Assembly: GCF_014212125.1 (NCBI RefSeq)
Contig: NZ_JACJVP010000061.1
Coordinates: forward strand, 1-64,000
Direction: 5' to 3'
From: Cohnella nanjingensis
GTDB taxonomy: Bacteria; Bacillota; Bacilli; Paenibacillales; Paenibacillaceae
DNA: 64,000 nt
Shown here: positions 27,300 to 34,831 of the stretch, one piece after another
Numbering within the stretch: the first letter of the stretch is position 1
Layout of the letters: every line of letters begins with the position of its first letter
Program-made: the position numbers and the translations under genes
Notes under the pieces: generated by a model
Told to the model about the DNA's origin: nothing
Databases searched by the model: none
Seen by the model: the letters and a program-made list of their open reading frames with translations, nothing else

Positions 27300-28469
27300 A
27301 TGAACAATCGCAACAATAGAACCCGGAATGCCGGGAACGAGGATCGGACGCCGCAGGGCAAACGTCCCGCCGGAGGCGCCGGCAGGGCGGAGGGCGGATT
27401 CGCGGGCGGCAAAGCCAGACAGCCGCAGCCGCGCCGGGAGGAAGGCGAGTATGCCGCGCGTCCCGCCGGACGGAACGAGCACGCCGCGCGTCCTGCCGGA
27501 CGGAACGAGCATGCTGCCCGTCCCGCCGGACGAGGCGAGCATGCTGCCCGTCCCACGGGACGGGGCGGGAGCGGCTCCGCTTACCCGCCGAGAGACGACC
27601 GCCGATACGGCGGAGAGGCGGCCAAGCGGCCGCAAGCGCCGCAGGCGCAGCTCGCCGACGAGGCGGACGACGGCGAAGAGGGCGGAGAGCAGTACCTGGC
27701 CGGGAAGCATCCGGTGCTCGAAGCGCTGAAGGCCGGCCGCGCGGTGAACAAGATCTGGCTCTCGAACCAGGCCCAGAAGCATCTGGTTCAGCCGATCCTG
27801 GAAGAAGCGAAGGAACGGGGCGTCGTCGTGCAATTCGCGGACAAGCGGAAGCTGGACAGCCTGGTTCCGGACGTTCAGCATCAAGGCGTCGTCGCCCAGG
27901 CGGCGGCGGTGTCCTACGCCGAGCCCGAAGAGCTGCTCGCCCGCGCCGCGGAACGCGGCGAAGCGCCGCTCCTCGTGCTGCTCGACGAAGTGGAGGACCC
28001 GCACAACCTCGGGTCTATCCTGCGCTCCGTCGACTGCACCGGCGCGCACGGCGTCATCGTGCCGAAACGCCGCAGCGCGAGCCTCACCGCCGTCGTCGCC
28101 AAGACGAGCGCCGGCGCAGTCGAGCATGTGCCGGTTGCGCGCGTCTCGAACCTCGCGCAGACGATCGACCGGCTGAAGGAAGCCGGCGTCTGGATCGCGG
28201 GCGCCGACGCCGCGGCGACCGAAGACGTCTACGCGTCGAACCTGACCGGACCGATCGCCATCGTCATCGGCAGCGAAGGCAAGGGCCTGTCCCGCCTCGT
28301 CCGCGAGAAGTGCGACTTCCTGATCTCCCTGCCGATGTTCGGCAAGCTGAACTCCCTCAACGCGTCGGTCGCCGCGGGCGTCATCCTGTACGAAGCCGTG
28401 CGCCAGCGGCAGGCCAAGGCCAAGCGCGACGGGTCCGAAGTCCCGGGAGACGGTCATGCTTCGCCGTGA
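27300..28469 (+). CDS. rlmB: RlmB, 23S rRNA Gm2251 2'-O-methyltransferase
   Basis: Methylates the 2'-O of G2251 in 23S rRNA, using S-adenosylmethionine. The last ~245 residues form the TrmH-family SPOUT domain: substrate-binding part (KHPVLEALKAGRAVNKIWL onward), then LDEVEDPHNLGSILRSVDC, VIGSEGKGLSRL and LPMFGKLNSLNASVAAGV. The 389-residue length exceeds the usual ~245 because of a low-complexity, Arg/Gly/Pro-rich head of about 130 residues containing four decapeptide repeats (see 27453-27572). The head may bind RNA non-specifically. Confidence 0.93.
   Translation: MNNRNNRTRNAGNEDRTPQGKRPAGGAGRAEGGFAGGKARQPQPRREEGEYAARPAGRNEHAARPAGRNEHAARPAGRGEHAARPTGRGGSGSAYPPRDDRRYGGEAAKRPQAPQAQLADEADDGEEGGEQYLAGKHPVLEALKAGRAVNKIWLSNQAQKHLVQPILEEAKERGVVVQFADKRKLDSLVPDVQHQGVVAQAAAVSYAEPEELLARAAERGEAPLLVLLDEVEDPHNLGSILRSVDCTGAHGVIVPKRRSASLTAVVAKTSAGAVEHVPVARVSNLAQTIDRLKEAGVWIAGADAAATEDVYASNLTGPIAIVIGSEGKGLSRLVREKCDFLISLPMFGKLNSLNASVAAGVILYEAVRQRQAKAKRDGSEVPGDGHASP
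27453..27572 (+). repeat. Four 30-bp repeats coding AARPAGRNEH-like decapeptides in rlmB
   Basis: In-frame units start at 27453, 27483, 27513 and 27543 and encode AARPAGRNEH, AARPAGRNEH, AARPAGRGEH and AARPTGRGGS. The copies are nearly identical in DNA, so the expansion is recent. It lies in the N-terminal extension, outside the SPOUT domain. Confidence 0.9.
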
Positions 28470-29007
28470 GGACACGCTTATCGTAGACGGCTACAACATG
28501 ATCGGGGACTGGCCGGAGCTCGCGCGCCTGAAGCTGAACAAGCTGGAGGACGCGCGCGACCGGCTGCTCGACATCCTGGCCGACTATCAGAGTTACGCGG
28601 GACTTCGCGTCATCGTCGTCTTCGACGCGTTCCGGGTGCCCGGGATCGGCGCTAAATACAAGCAGCATCGGCTTAGCATCGTCTATACGCGCGAGAAGGA
28701 ATCGGCCGACGAATGCATCGAGCGGCTGGTCGGCGAGCTGAAGTCGGTGCGGCATCACCTGTACGTGGCCACCTCGGATCAGGTCGAGCAGCGCGTGACG
28801 TTCGGGCGCGGCGCGCTGCGCCTCTCCGCGCGCGAGCTGCGGCTGGCCGTCGAGGAGAGCGGGCGCGAGATCGCGCGCGCCATTCGCCGCGAGCCGCCGC
28901 CCAAGCGCAACCCGCTGGGGGGCGTGCTGAGCGGCGACGTGCAGCGCGTGCTGGAGCAGTGGAGGAGAGGGAGGCGGGATACGGAGGGGCCAGATGGGGA
29001 AGAGTGA
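28456..29007 (+). CDS. Rae1 (YacP) NYN-domain ribosome-associated RNase
   Basis: A 183-residue NYN/PIN-like endoribonuclease; in B. subtilis Rae1 cuts mRNA in the ribosomal A site. The acidic catalytic positions are in LIVDGYNMIGDW (D10), VVFDAFRVPG (D57) and ESADECIERL (D80). A basic C-terminal helix ends the protein. It overlaps the rlmB 3' end by 14 bases and is translationally coupled to it. The sigH promoter follows. Confidence 0.88.
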   Translation: MLRREDTLIVDGYNMIGDWPELARLKLNKLEDARDRLLDILADYQSYAGLRVIVVFDAFRVPGIGAKYKQHRLSIVYTREKESADECIERLVGELKSVRHHLYVATSDQVEQRVTFGRGALRLSARELRLAVEESGREIARAIRREPPPKRNPLGGVLSGDVQRVLEQWRRGRRDTEGPDGEE

Positions 29008-29060
29008 CATTTTTTCCACCGCCGAAGCCCTCAAATCCGCGCCGTTTCGGCCTAAATTGG

Positions 29061-29089
29061 TTGACGCTATGGGATTCTTCAAGTATATT
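29061..29089 (+). promoter_or_regulatory. sigH promoter
   Basis: -35 TTGACG (29061-29066), a 17-bp spacer and -10 TATATT (29084-29089) lie about 64 bp before sigH. Confidence 0.8.
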
Positions 29090-29152
29090 GGTAGTAGTTT
29101 GGTAGATTCCAGCCGGGGTCCCAATACGCCTTGAAGGCCGGGGGGATGATTC

Positions 29153-29803
29153 GTGAGCGTCGACCTTAACGAACTAGCAACGCACGAATACGACTTCAAG
29201 ACCGACGAGGACATCGTAGAATCGGTCCGCTTAGGCGATGCCGAAGCCCTAGAGTATCTGATCAATAAGTACCGGAACTTCGTTCGGGCGAAGGCTAGGT
29301 CCTACTTCCTGATCGGCGCCGAACGCGAGGATATCGTCCAAGAAGGCATGATCGGACTGTACAAGTCCATCCGCGACTTCAAGGGGGACAAGCTGGCCTC
29401 GTTCAAGGCGTTCGCAGAGCTCTGCATTACGCGGCAGATCATCACGGCGATCAAGACGGCGACCCGCCAGAAGCATATCCCTCTGAACTCCTACGTCTCG
29501 TTGGACAAGCCGATTTACGACGAAGACTCCGACCGCACGCTGCTGGACGTCATCTGCGGCTCCCGCGTATGCGATCCGGAAGAGATGATCATCAACCAGG
29601 AAGAGTTCTTCGGCCTGGAGGACAAGATGTCCGAGATCCTCAGCGATCTCGAACGCAAGGTATTGATGCTGTACCTGGACGGACGTTCTTATCAAGAGAT
29701 CGCCGTCGACCTCGACCGGCACGTGAAGTCGATCGACAACGCGCTGCAGCGGGTGAAGCGGAAGCTCGAACGCTACCTGGAAGTTCGGGATATCGTGAAC
29801 TGA
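29153..29803 (+). CDS. sigH: SigH, sigma factor for early sporulation and competence
   Basis: A 216-residue sigma-70 family factor active at the transition to stationary phase. Region 2 includes DEDIVESVRLGDAEALEYLINKY and REDIVQEGMIGLYKSIRDF, and region 4 has LSDLERKVLMLYLDGRSYQEI, then DNALQRVKRKLERYL. The start is GTG 29153, shortly after GGGGGGATGA. It has its own promoter and terminator. Its place between rae1 and rpmG-secE-nusG matches B. subtilis. Confidence 0.96.
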   Translation: MSVDLNELATHEYDFKTDEDIVESVRLGDAEALEYLINKYRNFVRAKARSYFLIGAEREDIVQEGMIGLYKSIRDFKGDKLASFKAFAELCITRQIITAIKTATRQKHIPLNSYVSLDKPIYDEDSDRTLLDVICGSRVCDPEEMIINQEEFFGLEDKMSEILSDLERKVLMLYLDGRSYQEIAVDLDRHVKSIDNALQRVKRKLERYLEVRDIVN

Positions 29804-30069
29804 CAGAATCAGATACATAGCAATCGGAAGGGCAGCGGCCGGGGGGCGGGCTGCTTTTTTTGACGCTTCGGCCGGGTTTATCCCGTCCGCCCGCCGCGGA
29901 ACGTCCTCGATTCGCGGCGCATTTGCGCCGTACGAGGCCGCCGATCGGGGGGACGTCCAACTATATTTCTAGCGAAACGGTTTAAAAGGGCCGGGAAACT
30001 GGGAAACTAGGAAGGAGCTCTGCGGCCAGGCAACACGTTTCTCCCATTTTCGTCGTTAGAACCTTTTCG
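29804..30069. other. Gene-free stretch after sigH with a weak terminator
   Basis: A probable terminator at 29832-29860 has GCAGC/GCTGC arms around a G-rich loop followed by seven T. Further on, a small GGCGCATTTGCGCC hairpin sits near 29918. Nothing else is recognised before the rpmG promoter. Confidence 0.55.
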
Positions 30070-30098
30070 TTGACATCGTATGGGCGCTGTGATAAATT
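30070..30098 (+). promoter_or_regulatory. Promoter of rpmG-secE-nusG
   Basis: -35 TTGACA (30070-30075), a 17-bp spacer and -10 TAAATT (30093-30098). Confidence 0.75.
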
Positions 30099-30103
30099 AT
30101 TTT

Positions 30104-30250
30104 AGTAACCTTAAGGTGGAGTTGTATGCGCAGGCCCTGAATCTCGAGTGATACGCCAGGTTTCGTTGTCGTAAGACGGAGAGGCCGGTAGGACCCGGGT
30201 TCAATTTCTTTTTTTTTGTTTGAGTCAGCACAGCCCGGGAGGTGTAACAG
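30104..30250 (+). promoter_or_regulatory. Structured rpmG leader
   Basis: The leader has a GACCCGGG (30195-30202) that can pair with CCCGGGA (30234-30240), masking part of the GGGAGG ribosome site of rpmG. A T-rich run (TTTCTTTTTTTTTG) lies between. No tRNA fold fits it. Confidence 0.35.
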
Positions 30251-30400
30251 ATGCGGGTAATCATCACCCTCGCTTGCACGAGCTGCAAGCAACGGAATTA
30301 CGCGACGACGAAGAACAAGCGGACGCACTCCGATCGCATCGAACTGAAAAAGTTCTGCAAGTTCTGCAATGAGCATACGCCTCATCGCGAAACGCGCTAA
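30251..30400 (+). CDS. rpmG: Ribosomal protein L33, zinc-binding form
   Basis: A 49-residue large-subunit protein. Two CxxC pairs (C9-C12 and C36-C39) mark it as the zinc-containing (C+) form, related to B. subtilis RpmGB. The product begins MRVIITLACTSCKQRNYAT and ends HRETR. GGGAGGTG lies just before ATG 30251. secE follows by 20 bases. Zinc-limited cells often replace this type with a zinc-free paralogue, so other rpmG genes may exist elsewhere. Confidence 0.94.
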   Translation: MRVIITLACTSCKQRNYATTKNKRTHSDRIELKKFCKFCNEHTPHRETR

Positions 30401-30420
30401 GCTCTAGGAGGTTTTGGAAC

Positions 30421-30630
30421 GTGACTTTCCTGGCCAAAATGAAACAGAGCTTTGGGTCCTTTTTCTCGTTCTTTGCCGATAGTTGGGCGGAATTGAAGAA
30501 AGTCCGTTGGCCGAAGCGGAAGGAACTGACCAGCTACACGATCGTCGTTATCGTGACTGTCGTACTGGTCACGATCTACTTCTGGGTACTGGACGTTGTC
30601 ATTTCGCGGCTTGTCGACTTCGTCATTTAA
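30421..30630 (+). CDS. secE: SecE, protein translocase subunit
   Basis: The 69-residue clamp subunit of the SecYEG translocon. The cytoplasmic amphipathic helix with ELKKVRWPKRKEL (~25-37) and a single transmembrane helix (~42-62) are present. The GTG start at 30421 follows AGGAGG. It sits between rpmG and nusG, as in most Bacillota. Confidence 0.95.
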   Translation: MTFLAKMKQSFGSFFSFFADSWAELKKVRWPKRKELTSYTIVVIVTVVLVTIYFWVLDVVISRLVDFVI

Positions 30631-30656
30631 CGCGGGAACCAAAGGTGGCTTTTCCC

Positions 30657-31190
30657 ATGGAGAAAAGATGGTATGTCGTACACACGTACTCCGGGTATGA
30701 GAACAAGGTGAAAACCAACCTGGAGAAGCGCGTGGAATCAATGGGTATGCAGGACAAGATCTTCCGCGTCCTCGTCCCGATGGAAGAAGAGATCGTCAAC
30801 AAAGACGGCAAGAAGAAGACGGTGATGCGCAAGGTGTATCCCGGCTACGTGCTCGTCGAGATGATCCAAACGGACGATTCTTGGTACGTGGTGCGCAACA
30901 CGCCCGGCGTTACCGGGTTTGTCGGTTCCACGGGGTCCGGATCGAAGCCGACGGCCTTGCTGCCCGACGAAGTGGAGCAGATTTTGCGCCACATGGGCAT
31001 GGAAGAGCCGAAGCCGGTCATCGATTTCGAGCTCAAAGAGAACGTTCGCGTCAAAGTCGGGCCTTTCGCCAATTTTGTCGGGTCGGTCGAAGAGATCTTG
31101 CACGACAAGAGCAAGCTGAAAGTGCACGTCAACATGTTCGGCAGGGAAACCCCGCTCGAGTTGGATTACACTCAAGTGGAAAAGATATAA
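30657..31190 (+). CDS. nusG: NusG, transcription elongation and termination factor
   Basis: A 177-residue factor that binds RNA polymerase through its NGN domain (EKRWYVVHTYSGYENKV, then VYPGYVLVEM) and ribosome or Rho partners through the C-terminal KOW domain (NVRVKVGPFANFVGSVEEI). The length is standard. ATG 30657 follows AAAGGTGG. It is co-transcribed with rpmG-secE and leads into rplK, where a candidate L1 operator lies in the 151-bp gap. Confidence 0.96.
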   Translation: MEKRWYVVHTYSGYENKVKTNLEKRVESMGMQDKIFRVLVPMEEEIVNKDGKKKTVMRKVYPGYVLVEMIQTDDSWYVVRNTPGVTGFVGSTGSGSKPTALLPDEVEQILRHMGMEEPKPVIDFELKENVRVKVGPFANFVGSVEEILHDKSKLKVHVNMFGRETPLELDYTQVEKI

Positions 31191-31287
31191 TTTATCTTGC
31201 GGTTCATTTAGGCTTCGGTACATAGCCGGACCTGCATGAGTCAACGGCGCGCCGCATGCGGCCGCTGGGGTTTCTAAAGTGGCAAGA

Positions 31288-31317
31288 GCGGGAGGAACGA
31301 AGGTTCCGTCTTACCGC
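31288..31317 (+). promoter_or_regulatory. Candidate L1 operator upstream of rplK
   Basis: GCGG/CCGC outer pairs (31288-31291, 31314-31317) enclose GAGGAAC-GAAG-GTTCC and a GTCTTA strand, the L1-stalk-like pattern G-GGGAGG...CCGT. A partner with the same fold lies before rplA (31827-31853). Autogenous repression by free L1 is inferred. Confidence 0.55.
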
Positions 31318-31341
31318 ATTTTGGTCAAGGAGGTGTGCATC

Positions 31342-31767
31342 ATGGCAAAAAAAGTCATTAAGCTGGTTAAACTGCAAGTCCCGGCCGGCAAAGCGAACCC
31401 GGCACCGCCGATCGGTCCAGCGCTGGGTCAAGCAGGCGTCAACATCATGGCTTTCTGTAAAGAGTTCAACGCGCGTACGGCTGACCAAGCCGGCCTGATC
31501 ATTCCGGTCGTCATCACCGTATTCGAGGACCGTTCCTTTACGTTCGAGACGAAGACGCCGCCTGCAGCTGTATTGCTGCGCGTCGCTGCCGGTATCCCGA
31601 AGGGATCCGGCGAGCCGAACAAGAAGAAAGTCGCAACCGTCAAACGGGCTAAAGTACGCGAGATCGCCGAGCAGAAAATGCAAGATCTCAACGCGGCTTC
31701 CGTAGAAGCGGCTATGCGCATGGTCGAAGGCACCGCCCGCAGCATGGGCGTCGTGATCGAAGACTAA
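31342..31767 (+). CDS. rplK: Ribosomal protein L11
   Basis: The 141-residue GTPase-centre protein of the large subunit, which contacts 23S rRNA helices 43-44. It starts MAKKVIKLVKLQVPAGKANP and has PPIGPALGQAGVNIMAFCKEFN and TPPAAVLLR. ATG 31342 follows AAGGAGGTG. The 104-bp gap to rplA carries a second L1 operator-like motif. Together they form the rplK-rplA pair normally autoregulated by L1. Confidence 0.97.
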   Translation: MAKKVIKLVKLQVPAGKANPAPPIGPALGQAGVNIMAFCKEFNARTADQAGLIIPVVITVFEDRSFTFETKTPPAAVLLRVAAGIPKGSGEPNKKKVATVKRAKVREIAEQKMQDLNAASVEAAMRMVEGTARSMGVVIED

Positions 31768-31800
31768 TTCCGTCCGTCTTCGGACAGGCGGGTCGCGTCT

Positions 31801-31818
31801 CCGCCAAGCGATTGGCGG
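31801..31818 (+). other. GNRA-capped hairpin in the rplK-rplA gap
   Basis: CCGCCAA and TTGGCGG form a perfect 7-bp stem with a GCGA tetraloop. There is no T run, so it is not an intrinsic terminator; it may stabilise the leader of rplA. Confidence 0.5.
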
Positions 31819-31826
31819 ATGCGCTT

Positions 31827-31853
31827 GTGGGAGGAGACTTCCGTTAAAACCAC
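31827..31853 (+). promoter_or_regulatory. Candidate L1 operator upstream of rplA
   Basis: GTGG/CCAC outer pairs (31827-31830, 31850-31853) enclose GAGGAGACTTCC and GTTAAAA. Compared with the rplK copy, the outer pairs change from GC to TA at one position while pairing is kept. It ends four bases before the AAGGAGG site of rplA (31857-31863), so L1 binding could block translation. Confidence 0.55.
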
Positions 31854-31870
31854 ACAAGGAGGAGAACAAC

Positions 31871-32566
31871 ATGGCAAAGCACGGCAAGAAATACGCAGAA
31901 GCCGTTAAGCTGATCGACCGCGAAGCGACCTACGAATCGCTCGAAGCGATCGAGCTCGTGAAGAAAGCGGCCACGGCGAAGTTCGACGAATCCGTCGAAG
32001 TCGCTGTCCGTCTCGGCGTCGATCCGAGAAAGCAAGACCAAAACGTTCGCGGCGTCGTCGTCCTGCCTCACGGCACGGGTAAGACGAAGCGCGTTCTCGT
32101 ATTCGCCAAGGGCGACAAGCTCAAGGAAGCGGAAGCCGCTGGCGCGGACTACGTTGGCGATACGGACCTCATCAACAAAATCCAACAGGGTTGGTTCGAG
32201 TTCGACGTCTGCGTCGCAACGCCGGACATGATGAGCGAAGTAGGTAAGCTCGGTCGGATTCTCGGCGGTAAGGGCCTCATGCCTAACCCGAAAGCCGGCA
32301 CGGTAACGAACGACGTTACCAAAGCCGTGCAAGAGATCAAAGCCGGTAAGATCGAATACCGTCTGGACAAAGCCGGACAAATTCATGCTCCGATCGGCAA
32401 AGTATCGTTCGACGCTGACAAGCTGAACGACAACTTGAAAGCTCTGATCGACGCGCTGAACCGCGCGAAGCCGGCGGCAGCCAAAGGCATCTACCTGAAG
32501 AACATCTCGATCTCTTCGACGATGGGACCGGGCGCTCGCCTGAACGTCGCTTCTTACCGTCAATAA
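31871..32566 (+). CDS. rplA: Ribosomal protein L1
   Basis: A 231-residue L1-stalk protein and translational repressor of its own operon. Typical segments are KHGKKYAEAVKLIDREATY, VVVLPHGTGKTKRVLVFAKG, LGRILGGKGLMPNPKAGTV and the C-terminal ISSTMGPGARLN. AAGGAGGAG precedes ATG 31871, immediately after the candidate operator. The L10 leader follows. Confidence 0.97.
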   Translation: MAKHGKKYAEAVKLIDREATYESLEAIELVKKAATAKFDESVEVAVRLGVDPRKQDQNVRGVVVLPHGTGKTKRVLVFAKGDKLKEAEAAGADYVGDTDLINKIQQGWFEFDVCVATPDMMSEVGKLGRILGGKGLMPNPKAGTVTNDVTKAVQEIKAGKIEYRLDKAGQIHAPIGKVSFDADKLNDNLKALIDALNRAKPAAAKGIYLKNISISSTMGPGARLNVASYRQ

Positions 32567-32589
32567 TCGCAGGAACATTCTGCGCGTTG

Positions 32590-32777
32590 ACAGGCTTGGC
32601 CGAACATGGTACTCTTTCAAAGTTGAATATCGATACCGTAGACCGTAGGTGCCGCGAGGCTTAATTTCCTACCGAGGTGTGTGCATATATTCGAATGGTG
32701 CGTCGCTGTTCCAGCGCGTTTCGGCCGATAGATGATCACGTCATGCCTCCGCGAGTCTGCGGGGGCATTTCTTTTTA
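32590..32777 (+). promoter_or_regulatory. Ribosomal protein L10 leader with attenuator
   Basis: The gap between rplA and rplJ matches the position and layout of L10 leaders. GTACTCTTTCAAAG to TACCGAGGTGTG forms the probable L10(L12)4 binding region, then ATGCCTCCGC/GCGGGGGCAT (32743-32768) with TTCTTTTT forms a terminator. Free L10-L12 should promote termination before rplJ. Confidence 0.75.
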
Positions 32778-32835
32778 TGCCCTCGCAGACAGGCGATCCG
32801 GATGCGGTTGAATCAAGAATCAGGAGGTGTACAAA

Positions 32836-33339
32836 ATGGCAAATGCGAAAATCATCGAAGCGAAGCAACAAGAGGTGAACGTGATCGCAACGAAGCTGCG
32901 CGAGAGCGCGAGCACGGTGATCGCCGACTACCGCGGTTTGAACGTGGCTCAAGTGACCGAGCTTCGGAAGCAGCTTCGCGAAGCCGGCATCGAGTTCCAA
33001 GTGCTGAAAAACTCGCTCGTCAGCCGCGCTGCCGCTAACGTGGAACTGAGCGAACTCGACTCCGTTCTGACGGGACCGACGGCTGTAGCGTTCAGCCAAA
33101 CCGACGTTGTCGCTGCCGCGAAGATCCTGAACAACTTCTCGAAGAAGAACGATGCGTTGAAGCTGAAAGGCGGCGTCGTCGAAGGTCGTTTCATCGACGA
33201 AGCGCAAGTCAAAGCACTGGCTGACCTGCCTTCCCGCGAAGGCTTGCTGTCCATGTTGCTCAGCGTCCTTCAAGCTCCGGTCCGCAACTTCGCGCTCGCT
33301 GTCAAAGCGGTCGCCGAGAAGAACGAAGCAAGCGCGTAA
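32836..33339 (+). CDS. rplJ: Ribosomal protein L10
   Basis: A 167-residue stalk base protein that carries L7/L12 dimers and represses its own operon through the leader upstream. It starts MANAKIIEAKQQEVNVIATKLRES and includes STVIADYRGLNVAQVTELRK. The C-terminal helix (PVRNFALAVKAVAEKNEASA) binds L12. ATG 32836 follows AGGAGGTG; an in-frame ATG nine bases upstream overlaps that site. Confidence 0.97.
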   Translation: MANAKIIEAKQQEVNVIATKLRESASTVIADYRGLNVAQVTELRKQLREAGIEFQVLKNSLVSRAAANVELSELDSVLTGPTAVAFSQTDVVAAAKILNNFSKKNDALKLKGGVVEGRFIDEAQVKALADLPSREGLLSMLLSVLQAPVRNFALAVKAVAEKNEASA

Positions 33340-33413
33340 GGCAATCGCCTGATCGCGTACTCGTACGTCGCAAGACCAACAACCTATAATTCCAAATTAA
33401 TGGAGGTACTACC

Positions 33414-33776
33414 ATGAGCAAAGAGCAAATCTTGGAAGCCATCAAAGGCATGAGCGTCCTGGAACTGAACGATCTGGTTAAAGCAATCGAAGAAGAATTC
33501 GGCGTAACCGCAGCAGCTCCTGTTGCCGTCGTCGCTGGCGGCGGCGCTGCCGAAGTCGCTGAGCAAACCGAATTCGACGTTGTCCTTCTTGATGCTGGCG
33601 CATCCAAGATCAACGTTATCAAAGTCGTTCGCGAAATCACGGGTCTCGGCCTGAAAGAAGCGAAAGACGTCGTTGACAACGCTCCTAAAGCCATCAAAGA
33701 AAAAGTGGCTAAAGAAGAAGCTGACGCCGTTAAAGCGAAGCTTGAAGAAGCAGGCGCTAAAGTCGAAGTTAAGTAA
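33414..33776 (+). CDS. rplL: Ribosomal protein L7/L12
   Basis: A 120-residue stalk protein that recruits translation GTPases. The N-terminal dimerisation domain begins MSKEQILEAIKGMSVLELNDLV. A hinge follows (AAAPVAVVAGGGAAEV), and the C-terminal domain contains KINVIKVVREITGLGLKEAK. ATG 33414 follows TGGAGG. A long hairpin at 33802-33835 follows and may reduce read-through toward rpoB. Confidence 0.97.
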   Translation: MSKEQILEAIKGMSVLELNDLVKAIEEEFGVTAAAPVAVVAGGGAAEVAEQTEFDVVLLDAGASKINVIKVVREITGLGLKEAKDVVDNAPKAIKEKVAKEEADAVKAKLEEAGAKVEVK

Positions 33777-33801
33777 TCCCATTCCCGCTTCGATCATAGA
33801 C

Positions 33802-33838
33802 GAACCCCTTGAAGAAGCGATTCTTCGAGGGGTTCGTT
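33802..33838 (+). terminator. Hairpin after rplL, partial terminator
   Basis: A 15-bp stem GAACCCCTTGAAGAA/TTCTTCGAGGGGTTC (one T-G wobble) has a GCGA loop and only a short T-poor tail (GTTCATCG). It is better read as a processing or partial termination signal. Confidence 0.6.
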
Positions 33839-33878
33839 CATCGTTCGGAATCATATTGAAAAGGATGGAGGAACGGAT

Positions 33879-34484
33879 ATGGCCGACCACTACTATACGG
33901 AACGACCGACGGTCCGCAGCGACAAGCGGACGATCGCGGCCGAACTTCGCGGGTTCCGGTTCCAATTCACCTCCGATTCGGGCGTGTTCTCGCGGGACGG
34001 GGTGGACTACGGCAGCCGCGTGCTCATCGGCATGATGGAGATTCCGCCGGCCGCCGCGATTCTGGATGTCGGATGCGGCTACGGACCGATCGGATTGACC
34101 GCAGCCCGCCTTGCGCCGCAAGGACATGTCACCATGCTGGATATCAACGAGCGGGCCGCCGCGCTCAGCCGCGAGAATGCCGCGCTGAACGGGATCGGCA
34201 ACGTGACCGTGCAGACCAGCGACCTGTATGAAGCTGTCGAAGGCCAACGTTTTGACGTGATCTTGTCCAATCCGCCGATCCGCGCGGGCAAAGCCGTCGT
34301 GCACCGGATCTTGGCCGAGGCGAAGGAGCATCTCAAGCCGGGCGGTTCCCTCTGGATCGTCATTCAGAACAAGCAAGGCGCGCCTAGCGCAAGAGCCAAG
34401 CTTGAAGAGCTTTTCGGCGAGGACGCCGTGGAAGAGATCGGCAAAGATAAAGGATATCGGATCTATCGCGCAAAATTGGTTTGA
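33879..34484 (+). CDS. RsmC-like class I SAM methyltransferase (YbxB type)
   Basis: A 201-residue methyltransferase, probably acting on a nucleic acid (rRNA) base. Motif I is ILDVGCGYGPIGLTAAR (~65-81) and the catalytic NPPIR lies in DVILSNPPIRAGK (~127-139), the N-P-P pattern of RsmC-type N2-guanine enzymes. The N-terminal half-domain of RsmC is missing, as in B. subtilis YbxB, which has the same location between rplL and rpoB. ATG 33879 follows ATGGAGGAA. The target is unknown. Confidence 0.87.
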   Translation: MADHYYTERPTVRSDKRTIAAELRGFRFQFTSDSGVFSRDGVDYGSRVLIGMMEIPPAAAILDVGCGYGPIGLTAARLAPQGHVTMLDINERAAALSRENAALNGIGNVTVQTSDLYEAVEGQRFDVILSNPPIRAGKAVVHRILAEAKEHLKPGGSLWIVIQNKQGAPSARAKLEELFGEDAVEEIGKDKGYRIYRAKLV

Positions 34485-34509
34485 CTTGATTTTACAGATG
34501 TGATATCAT
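34481..34509 (+). promoter_or_regulatory. rpoB promoter
   Basis: -35 TTGACT (34481-34486), a 17-bp spacer and -10 TATCAT (34504-34509). The -35 overlaps the stop codon of the methyltransferase gene. Confidence 0.75.
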
Positions 34510-34831
34510 TGAAAAATGTCAGTATTAAGATGGGCTTATTGTCTTTAGCGGACTAAAATGTCAAGCCCTAAATCTTTAGCGGGTATAAATATACGCCTTC
34601 CGGCGTATAATGGGTTTGTTTTGGGTAAATGGACCGGATGTATTGCCATTGTGCCGCCAAACGGCGCATAAGGGCTTTTCTTTATTTGTGTTCCGGCGCC
34701 ATCTCCTGCCCGTTCGGCCCGAGCCGCTCTTAGGATGTTTACCCGCGGGACGGCTGCCTCTGCTAGTGCTGGAGAGAGGATCTCGCTCTCGCTTTCATTG
34801 CTTTGAAGTAGACTGAAGGGGTGAGGTTAAG
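34510..34831 (+). promoter_or_regulatory. Long rpoB leader with hairpin and repeated TCTTTAGCGG
   Basis: The ~320-base leader has no gene. TCTTTAGCGG appears twice (about 34543 and 34573). A perfect 8-bp hairpin TATACGCC-TTCC-GGCGTATA lies at 34590-34609, followed by ATGGGTTTGTTTTGGG, which is T-rich enough to pause polymerase. Regulation of rpoBC by attenuation is possible. Confidence 0.45.

Noticed and set aside
30104..30220. tRNA-like end GGGTTCAATTTC in the rpmG leader
   Set aside because: No acceptor, D or anticodon arms can be folded around it.
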